A stretch of DNA of 13,011 nucleotides from DATLMR01 sp035537555 (GTDB lineage: Bacteria; Acidobacteriota; Blastocatellia; UBA7656), in NCBI GenBank assembly GCA_035537555.1, contig DATLMR010000285.1:1-13011 (forward strand). Direction: 5' to 3'. The translations under genes and the position numbers were made by a program. The notes below the pieces were generated by a model. The model was given only the letters and a program-made list of their open reading frames with translations, did no database searches and was not told the DNA's origin. Shown here piece by piece: positions 1-5,598 of the stretch. Numbering within the stretch: the stretch's first letter is position 1; each line of letters starts with the position of its first letter.

Positions 1-567
1 ACGCGCTACACCTTCGAGGTCGAGCGCGCGGTGAAGGGAGAGCTGCCCCAGGTCGTCACCTTTACCCAGCTCGGCCACCCGGCGAGCCGCGCGGTCGGCA
101 AAGGAGGCGTCCCGAGCAGGGCTAAGGCCGTGCTCACGCCCGCGTCCCTCTTCCACGGGACGAGAGAGTATAAGGTGGGAGAGCGATCCGTGCTCTTTCT
201 AATCAAGGAGTACTCGGACGGCAAAGTCACCCGCCCCGTCGGGCTGTACCAGGGCGTCTTCGAGATATCGCGCATGCCTTCGGGCAAAGAGATGGTTCGC
301 AACAGCATAAACAACAATGGCCTGTTCACGGCGCCTTACAACGGCACCAGGATGGCCGAGTCGGATGCCCGCGTAATCTTTCCCGAGCGCGACTCCGCGA
401 ATGAAGACCGCTCGAACGTCGGCCTTCAGAACGAATCGCTCATGAGCAAGCGCGGAGCGTTGCCGCTCGACGATTTCCTCGGGTTCGTCGAGAGGGTCGT
501 CGAAGCACACGGGGGCCGGAAAGGCGTCATCGTCAAAGGCACCGGAAAAGGAGCAGTACAGCAATGA
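1..567 (+). CDS. Conserved hypothetical protein, 5' partial (possible netrin/NTR-like secreted domain)
   Basis: The reading frame is open from the first base, so the true start lies left of the window; 188 codons are visible before the TGA at 565-567. The first visible residues read TRYTFEVERAVKGELPQVVT, a pattern of a beta-strand, 'F.VER..KG' and another strand that I associate with netrin-like (NTR) or similar small beta-barrel domains in secreted bacterial proteins. Next come a 'YKVGERSVLFLI' strand and 'PVGLYQGVFEI', then a polar C-terminal region. No catalytic motif or membrane segment is visible in this part. The stop codon overlaps the start of the downstream metalloprotease (ATGA), so the two are probably translationally coupled and work in the same compartment. 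An internal GTG at position 31 could be mistaken for a start, but the similarity pattern extends upstream of it. The family assignment is tentative; that the gene is real is fairly sure. Confidence 0.75.
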   Translation, partial: TRYTFEVERAVKGELPQVVTFTQLGHPASRAVGKGGVPSRAKAVLTPASLFHGTREYKVGERSVLFLIKEYSDGKVTRPVGLYQGVFEISRMPSGKEMVRNSINNNGLFTAPYNGTRMAESDARVIFPERDSANEDRSNVGLQNESLMSKRGALPLDDFLGFVERVVEAHGGRKGVIVKGTGKGAVQQ

Positions 568-2393
568 GCAGCCGTCTATTCAATCTTCGCCTCGCTTTTT
601 CAATGGGGATCTCGGCCGTCGCCCTGGTTCTGGTCATCGGCAGCGCCGATGCGGGAGGGCCGAACTTCATCGATCCTAATAGCGGCCAGCCCGTGCTCTG
701 GGCGCGCTCCGAAGTCAGGGGCGGCGCGCTCGACTCGCAGACGGTCGATGCGGACGGCCGCGTCCTCTATCGCGTCGATTCCGGGCCTCTCGGGCCTCTC
801 TCGAACGCCGAAGCGGTCCAGCTCGCCGATCATATTTTCGGGCTCTACGATCAGATCTCTACTTCGTCACTTCGGTTCCGTAACGCGGGGCCGATTCGCG
901 ACCCCGCCAACGGGGAGCCTATCGATGTCAACGGGGCGAATTTCGGCAGGTTTCTGAGCAGCCGGAACCCGACCTTCCAGAATCCGATCATATTCGACAC
1001 GGATAACTCGATCACCGGCGACCGGGACGTGCTCGGTTTTGCGGGCGTGCTCGCGCTGAACGAGGACGAGACCCAGGTCTTTGAAGCCATCGTGGTGCTG
1101 AACGGCTCGGTGGTCCAGGCCATCGGCGGAAAGGTTCCCTTCCAGGGCATATTCACCCACGAATTCGGCCATTTCGCCGGGCCGCTCGATCACTCGCAGA
1201 TCAACGGCAACATAGCCTCTGACGGCGACGGCGCGGTCCTGCCCGCGGGCTTCGACAGGATAGCGGCTTTCGACCTTTACACGCCTTTCACGGAGACCAT
1301 GTACCCGTTCCTGTTTCCAGGCACGACCCGCCCGATCCCCGGGAGCTCGGCGCTCGTATCCAGGGGCTTCAACAACTCCGGCTTCTTCATCGCCTCGCTC
1401 GACATGGACACGAGCAACGCCATGTCGAACCTCTATCCGACGCCCGAGTACCTGGCGCAGCGCGGCGCAATCGAGGGGCGCGTCTTGATAAGGACCGCGA
1501 GCGGCGATTTCCCCGTCACCGGTATCAACGTCGTCGCGCGCCGCATAGATAAGGCGGGGGTCTATCCGCCCGCGCCCACGACGCTCGCGTTCCCGAACAA
1601 CCAGATCGCGGTCACCGAGGGCGTGCCGAATATTCCCGGCGAGCAGAGTGCCACCGACGCGCTCGCGACCGCCGCGAGCACGGTCACGGGGTACGAGCTG
1701 CCGGGAGGCGCTTATCGCATACAGGGACTTCCGCCGGGCCAGTACATCGTCGAGATACAGCAGATAAATCCGCAGGCGCTCGACGGGTCGGGCATCGGGC
1801 CGCTTGCAAGCTTCTTCCAATTTCCCCTCGGCGTCGAGGAGTTTTATAACGGCCCTCTCGAATCGGGGAGATCGACCGACATCGCGAGCGCGTTCACGGC
1901 CGTCACGGTTAACGCGAACGACACGACTCCTAACATCGACGTCATCCTGAACATCAGCGACGCGGCCGGCTCGACCCTCGCGGAAAGAGAGCCGAACGAC
2001 AAGACCGCCAAGGCGCAAAAGGTCGATGTTCTTCCGGGAGAGATTACGGCCAACGCCGCCTCGTCGGACGCCTCGCTGCTGAAGATGACCTTCCCCGACG
2101 GCTCGTCGGACAAGATAGAGGACCTGTACAAGTTTACGCTGACGACGCCGCGCATCGTTTACATATTGATGGAGCCGACCTCCGGCTCGGGCGATCTCGA
2201 TCTCTACCTCTTCAATTCGGCGGTGAGCAAGAAGAAGACCAATATCAACGATCCTAACCTGATCGATTTCAGCCTGAGCATCTCTTCGACGGAGTTCATC
2301 CCGATCGAGCTTCCGCCGGGCACCTATATAATCGGAGTGAGCGCGTTTGAAGGCAGCCAGGGCTACAGGCTGCGCGTGCTTCCCACGCCGTAA
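564..2393 (+). CDS. Secreted metzincin-like zinc metalloprotease with carboxypeptidase-regulatory-like and PPC domains
   Basis: This 609-residue protein starts with a signal peptide (hydrophobic stretch about 11-26, likely cleavage after SADA at residue 30), so it is exported. The zinc site is HEFGHFAGPLDH at residues 199-210: H199 and H203 are ligands, E200 is the catalytic base, and D209 (or H210) sits where metzincins carry the third ligand, as in the Asp-type snapalysin site. TMYP near M246 looks like the metzincin Met-turn. Residues about 303-460 form a carboxypeptidase-regulatory/CnaB-like beta-sandwich ('IEGRVLIR', 'YRIQGLPPGQYIVEI'). Residues about 475-607 form a bacterial pre-peptidase C-terminal (PPC) domain ('EREPND', 'SGDLDLYLF', 'LPPGTYIIGVS'). 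The ATG follows AGGAG (549-553) by 10 nt and overlaps the stop of the previous gene. Protease activity is inferred from the motif; the substrate is unknown. Confidence 0.85.
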   Translation: MSSRLFNLRLAFSMGISAVALVLVIGSADAGGPNFIDPNSGQPVLWARSEVRGGALDSQTVDADGRVLYRVDSGPLGPLSNAEAVQLADHIFGLYDQISTSSLRFRNAGPIRDPANGEPIDVNGANFGRFLSSRNPTFQNPIIFDTDNSITGDRDVLGFAGVLALNEDETQVFEAIVVLNGSVVQAIGGKVPFQGIFTHEFGHFAGPLDHSQINGNIASDGDGAVLPAGFDRIAAFDLYTPFTETMYPFLFPGTTRPIPGSSALVSRGFNNSGFFIASLDMDTSNAMSNLYPTPEYLAQRGAIEGRVLIRTASGDFPVTGINVVARRIDKAGVYPPAPTTLAFPNNQIAVTEGVPNIPGEQSATDALATAASTVTGYELPGGAYRIQGLPPGQYIVEIQQINPQALDGSGIGPLASFFQFPLGVEEFYNGPLESGRSTDIASAFTAVTVNANDTTPNIDVILNISDAAGSTLAEREPNDKTAKAQKVDVLPGEITANAASSDASLLKMTFPDGSSDKIEDLYKFTLTTPRIVYILMEPTSGSGDLDLYLFNSAVSKKKTNINDPNLIDFSLSISSTEFIPIELPPGTYIIGVSAFEGSQGYRLRVLPTP

Positions 2394-2415
2394 ACGCTTC
2401 GGCCTATCGACGCGG

Positions 2416-2450
2416 AAGCCCCGGCGGAAGACTCGACTCCGCCGGGGCTT
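2416..2450 (+). terminator. Intrinsic terminator-like hairpin after the metalloprotease gene
   Basis: A perfect 13-bp inverted repeat (AAGCCCCGGCGGA at 2416-2428, its complement at 2438-2450) encloses a 9-nt loop and begins 22 bp after the metalloprotease stop codon. On the plus strand it is followed by TCTGCTCTCT, a weak pyrimidine-rich rather than pure-T tract. It sits between two convergent genes. Read on the minus strand the same hairpin lacks a T tract, so any stop for the opposite transcript would depend on the stem alone. Confidence 0.8.
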
Positions 2451-2484
2451 TCTGCTCTCTATTTGATTTCACGCCCGACGGGTA

Positions 2485-3552
2485 TTATGGCTTTCTTCGC
2501 CTGGCTTCCTGTTTTTCCCTCTCTTTTCTCTCTTTCTCAAGCCTGCGCCGCTTTTCTGCCTCTTCCTGAATCTCAAGCAAGGTAGGCAGTCTGTCCGCGA
2601 AGGTGACTTCTTCGCGAAAGGTCGAGCGGACCGGCTTGCCGTTGAGCAGCGCGGGCGAGAAGCCGAACTGGCGAAAGGCGTCGACGGCGCGATCATCTAT
2701 GGAAGATTCGAGCGAGCGGATCACCCGGATATTCGTTACCCTGCCTTCCGGAGTTATTACTCCTGCGAGCAGCACCGACCCCTTGATGCCGCGCTCCGCC
2801 TCGAATTTCGGCGTCACGCGTTCGGTCACGGACGGAGGGGTGAAGCGGTCGCCCTCCTTCAAGCTTATCGGGCCGCCGAATTCATCCACGGGCCGGGCCA
2901 GCTCCTCGGGCCTGTTGCGAAGGCTCGAGACCGGCACGATCTCCGGCGTGATCGAGATCAATATCGCCCGCTCCGACGGAAAGCTCTCCCGGCGGCCGCC
3001 CGGCCCGGTGCGATAATCCACGCCGAACATCCCGCGCCCGCCCCGGAGCAGCACCGTCTCGAAGTTGTCGAACTCGACGTTCCCGGCGTCGAGCATCGAC
3101 CCGTAATTGAAGGTAGCCTTCATATCGAGCTTGAGATACCCGCGCGCGACCTTTCGCGGGATGATCGAAAGCTCCAGGTATTGGGCTCCGATCCTGACCG
3201 CGTCGTCGAACGCCTGGCCGTCGCGAAGGCCGACCGAGCGGACGTGCCGGACCTCCATACCTTCGAGCTTGTTATTCTCTCTGAGGTGCGCCATCTCCTC
3301 TTTCGGGCTCGAAAAGGTGGACGAGAGGCGCACGACTTCTTCCACGGAGGGCGAGCGGGCCGGGTCATACTGGTAGACGGCGTAAGTCAGGTTGACTCCA
3401 TATTCGCGGCCGGACACGCGCCCGCCCGTCGTCCCGCTCTGAGCCAGGCCGGTCGCCCCCGTGGCCGTAACGAGACATATGGCGAGGACCGCGACTCGAA
3501 CGGCCCTTGACGACCTCCCGGACTCTGCCGGGCTCTTGCTGCAAGCAATCAT
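2485..3552 (-). CDS. Periplasmic TonB C-terminal domain protein (energy transducer TonB-like)
   Basis: The 355-residue protein has an N-terminal export segment (hydrophobic about 18-36) ending in GLAQS, which looks like a signal peptidase I site, so it may be released to the periplasm rather than anchored like classical TonB. Residues about 41-235 form an unassigned, strand-rich domain. Residues about 245-320 match the TonB_C fold: 'PKFEAERGIKGSVLLAGVI', 'TPEGRVTNIRVIRS', 'AVDAFRQFGFSPALLNGKPV'. After it comes an unusual charged tail (about 326-355) of E, K and R, probably helical. There is no proline-rich periplasm-spanning region as in E. coli TonB. The ATG overlaps the rsmI stop codon (ATGA, 3549-3552) and is preceded by AGGAG at 3558-3562, spacing 5 nt. 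Such TonB_C proteins are abundant in Acidobacteriota; whether this one contacts outer-membrane receptors is unknown. Confidence 0.8.
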   Translation of the reverse strand: MIACSKSPAESGRSSRAVRVAVLAICLVTATGATGLAQSGTTGGRVSGREYGVNLTYAVYQYDPARSPSVEEVVRLSSTFSSPKEEMAHLRENNKLEGMEVRHVRSVGLRDGQAFDDAVRIGAQYLELSIIPRKVARGYLKLDMKATFNYGSMLDAGNVEFDNFETVLLRGGRGMFGVDYRTGPGGRRESFPSERAILISITPEIVPVSSLRNRPEELARPVDEFGGPISLKEGDRFTPPSVTERVTPKFEAERGIKGSVLLAGVITPEGRVTNIRVIRSLESSIDDRAVDAFRQFGFSPALLNGKPVRSTFREEVTFADRLPTLLEIQEEAEKRRRLEKERKEREKQEARRRKP

Positions 3553-4415
3553 CTCATCTCCTCTTCATTACCCTCTCGCTCGGCCAGGAGCATCCTGTAA
3601 GCGTCGCTCTTGGAGATGCCGCGCGCGCGCGCCACGCGTTTGAGCGCGGCCATCTGGTCTATTCCATCGCTTTCCATCAGGGATTCTACTTCGGTCAATA
3701 AAGAGATCGGCTCGGAGGGAGCTTTTTGCATCCGGCCGTCGTCGGGCGGCGGGCCGACGATCAATACAATCTCTCCCTTGATCGCCCGCCCGTCGAGAGC
3801 GGAGAGCAATCCCGAAAGCCTGTCCCGCATGAACTGTTCGTGCAGCTTGGTCAGCTCGCGCGCGATCACCGATTCCCGGTCGCCGAGCAGCTCAAGAGCG
3901 TCCCTGATCGTCTCTTTTATTCTGTGAGGAGATTCGTAGAAGACCAGGGTCGATTGAAAGCGCGCGAGCTCGGACAGGCGGGCGCGGCGAGCGGCGCTGC
4001 GGGAAGGCAAAAAGCCCGCGAAGACGAAATCCGAAGTCGCAAGCCCCGACGCGGCGAGCGCCGTCACGAGCGCGGATGCTCCCGGCAGAGGCACGACCGC
4101 GATTCCCCGGTCGATCGATTCTCTGACGATCCGGTACCCCGGGTCGGATATGAGCGGGGTTCCCGCGTCCGAGACCAGGGCGATATTTGCGCCCGCGAGG
4201 AGCTTTTCGACCAGCTCTTCGGCTCGCTCGCGCTCGTTGTGTTCGTGATAGCTGACCGTGGGCCTGTTGATCTGAAAATGGGTGAGGAGCTTTCTCGTGT
4301 GCCGCGTGTCTTCGCACGCCACCAGATCGACCTCCCCGAGCACGCGCAGAGCCCTGAGTGTGATGTCTTCGAGATTGCCTATCGGCGTCGCGATCAGGTA
4401 GAGAGTGCCTGGCAT
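3549..4415 (-). CDS. rsmI: 16S rRNA (cytidine(1402)-2'-O)-methyltransferase RsmI
   Basis: RsmI uses S-adenosylmethionine to methylate the 2'-hydroxyl of C1402 in the decoding centre of 16S rRNA, acting in the cytosol with RsmH. The 288-residue length is normal for the family. The N-terminal signature is present (LYLIATPIGNLEDITLRAL, 5-23), followed by 'ACEDTRHTRKLL' (33-44), 'LVSDAGTPLISDPG' (80-93), 'VVPLPGASA' (107-115), 'GFLPSRS' (134-140) and 'LVFYESPHRI' (157-166), all typical of the YraL/tetrapyrrole-methylase-like fold. A short helical C-terminal region (about 235-285) ends in 'VARARGISKSDAYRMLL', as in full-length RsmI. A GGAG motif 9 nt upstream supports the ATG at 4415. It lies 54 bp after mscL on the same strand and overlaps the TonB-like gene by 4 bp, so the three are probably co-transcribed. 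I see nothing abnormal. Confidence 0.97.
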   Translation of the reverse strand: MPGTLYLIATPIGNLEDITLRALRVLGEVDLVACEDTRHTRKLLTHFQINRPTVSYHEHNERERAEELVEKLLAGANIALVSDAGTPLISDPGYRIVRESIDRGIAVVPLPGASALVTALAASGLATSDFVFAGFLPSRSAARRARLSELARFQSTLVFYESPHRIKETIRDALELLGDRESVIARELTKLHEQFMRDRLSGLLSALDGRAIKGEIVLIVGPPPDDGRMQKAPSEPISLLTEVESLMESDGIDQMAALKRVARARGISKSDAYRMLLAEREGNEEEMR

Positions 4416-4469
4416 ATTGGGGCGCTCCGATGAGGTGACAGGCGCCGCCGCGTTGCATCGGGCGGATCG

Positions 4470-4904
4470 TCAGACCGCTGCTATTTCGGAAGTGCATTGC
4501 GGGCAGCGCGTGGCTTGAGCCGGGATACTCGAGTAGCAGTACGCGCAGGCCTTCACCGCGGGCGGCAGGTCTTCGGGCCGGCGCTTCATCCGGTTGATCG
4601 CCTTCACGATCAGGAAGACTACTATAGCGATTATGAGGAACTCGATCGCGACCTGAATGAACTGCCCGTAGTTTATGGTCGGAAGACTGGCCGCCTTCGC
4701 CTCCGCGAGAGTCGCGGGATTGCCCCGGAGCGGGACGAAGAGGCTCGCGAAATCGAGACCGCCCGTGAGCAGCCCGACCGGCGGCATCAATATGTCGTTG
4801 ACCAGGGACGTGACGATCTTTCCGAACGCCGCCCCTATGATGACCGCGACGGCCAGATCCATCACGTTCCCTCTTGCGATGAACTCCTTGAATTCCTTCA
4901 GCAT
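4470..4904 (-). CDS. mscL: Large-conductance mechanosensitive channel MscL with C-terminal zinc ribbon
   Basis: MscL is a homopentameric inner-membrane channel that opens under membrane tension and releases solutes during hypo-osmotic shock. The 144-residue protein begins MLKEFKEFIARGNVMDLAVA, the typical amphipathic N-helix leading into TM1 (about 15-43, with 'VIIGAAFGKIVTSLVND' and 'ILMPPVG'). A periplasmic loop (about 45-80) and TM2 (about 83-104, 'FIQVAIEFLIIAIVVFLIVK') follow, then 'INRMKRRPED'. The extra C-terminus carries two CxxC pairs, CAYC at 120-123 and CPQC at 134-137, a small zinc-ribbon-like module absent from E. coli MscL. The ATG at 4904 is chosen because the protein matches MscL from there and AGGAG (4913-4917) lies 8 nt upstream. 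The frame continues open to 5162, but that extension is unlike any MscL. Confidence 0.96.
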   Translation of the reverse strand: MLKEFKEFIARGNVMDLAVAVIIGAAFGKIVTSLVNDILMPPVGLLTGGLDFASLFVPLRGNPATLAEAKAASLPTINYGQFIQVAIEFLIIAIVVFLIVKAINRMKRRPEDLPPAVKACAYCYSSIPAQATRCPQCTSEIAAV

Positions 4905-4912
4905 TGCGGTCT

Positions 4913-4917
4913 CTCCT
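4913..4917 (-). promoter_or_regulatory. Ribosome binding site fixing the mscL start
   Basis: On the minus strand the sequence reads AAAGGAGAGACCGCA before ATG; the AGGAG core is 8 nt from the start codon. This supports translation from 4904 rather than from any start in the longer open frame upstream. Confidence 0.8.
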
Positions 4918-5114
4918 TTCGAATCGAAGTTCGTGGATCGAGCTTGTTGCTTGAAGAGGCGCCCCCGAGAGAAGGCGACACCGTGACGTGATTTACCTGC
5001 CTCGGCCGTCGGGTCCGTCCACGGTACGGATTCTAGCCGATAGCGAAGCCAGGTAGAAAGCGTAGGCGTCGATTCTCTCCACGAGGGACTGCCTGTTAAG
5101 CGGCGGGAGATCGA

Positions 5115-5147
5115 GGTGGCGGGCTGAAATCGCAAGCCCGTACCGCC
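5115..5147. other. GC-rich hairpin in the mscL upstream region
   Basis: CGGGCT (5120-5125) pairs with AGCCCG (5135-5140) around a 9-nt loop. After a 2-nt bulge (TA, 5141-5142), GGTGG (5115-5119) pairs with CCGCC (5143-5147), one pair being G-T. Neither strand has a following T tract, so it does not look like an intrinsic terminator. It would lie in the mscL 5' leader if transcription starts near 5150 or beyond on the minus strand. Function is unknown. Confidence 0.4.
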
Positions 5148-5497
5148 GGCCGATTTATACACCGACGCGCGGAAACATGGGTACGGGTTAAAGTCTGGCG
5201 GAGCTCCAGGGTTATGTAAACAAGAATGGCCGGGGTCTCATCACGGCCGCCGATCTCTGCAATCTCACGTCTCTGCCTGTGAATAGAGATCAGGTTTGAC
5301 GGACCCACGCGGGTATTTAAACATATTTTGAATCCTGCCCTGCCGATCTCTCTCGGCGCATATCCGATCTTCAAGTAACACGGTGCCCGGTATTAAGTTG
5401 CGGTGCGGAGATGAGACGGGCTAAAATTACAGGCTCAACTGGCTGGCCGGGTTAACTATAATACATATATCTTCAGTAAATCAGCCTGGATAAAAGT

Positions 5498-5527
5498 TTG
5501 ACTAGAGCCACGGAGCTACTTTATAGT
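5498..5527 (+). promoter_or_regulatory. Predicted sigma70-type promoter for smc
   Basis: TTGACT (5498-5503) and TATAGT (5522-5527) each match the sigma70 consensus at five of six positions, with an 18-bp spacer. A start near 5534 would give a leader of about 65 nt before the smc ATG. The smc ribosome site GAGGT (5589-5593) is 5 nt from the ATG. The call rests on consensus match and position only. Confidence 0.6.
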
Positions 5528-5598
5528 GTGCCAGATTTTAAGCAACGCTCTATAAGTTGTGGTTTTGACCGGCAACGGCTTTTGCCACGAGGTACCGA

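Larger units (their letters stand above)
4905..5598. other. Divergent intergenic region between mscL and smc
   Basis: This 694-bp stretch contains no gene I can support. Its right half (about 5160-5598) is visibly richer in A and T than the surrounding coding sequence. It holds a plausible sigma70-type promoter facing smc (5498-5527) and a perfect TATAAT at 5457-5462 without a good -35 partner. A GC-rich hairpin lies at 5115-5147. Minus-strand TATAAA (complement of 5154-5159) could be a -10 for mscL, but its -35 region is poor. Open frames here, for example minus-strand 5096-5374 (92 codons), lack a recognisable family or a convincing ribosome site. Confidence 0.6.

Noticed and set aside
867..2018. 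Long antisense open frame (383 codons) opposite the metalloprotease
   Set aside because: It is arginine-rich with no recognisable motif, typical of the opposite strand of GC-rich coding sequence; the plus strand has clear domains.
3726..4433. Plus-strand frame of 235 codons opposite rsmI
   Set aside because: RsmI is unmistakable on the minus strand; the plus-strand translation is R/D/E-rich without motifs.
4913..4935. tRNA T-arm-like TTCGAATC in the mscL upstream region
   Set aside because: Flanking bases do not form a T stem or an acceptor stem, and the site coincides with the mscL ribosome binding site.
4905..5162. N-terminal extension of mscL in the same open frame (starting at 5162)
   Set aside because: The extension is polar and unlike any MscL, while ATG 4904 has an ideal ribosome site and begins with the conserved MscL N-helix.
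5096..5374. Minus-strand frame of 92 codons in the mscL-smc spacer
   Set aside because: No family pattern and no good ribosome site; it overlaps the region where the mscL leader would lie.
5457..5462. Perfect TATAAT as a second smc promoter
   Set aside because: No acceptable -35 element lies 16-18 bp upstream and there is no extended -10 TG, so it is mentioned only as part of the spacer.
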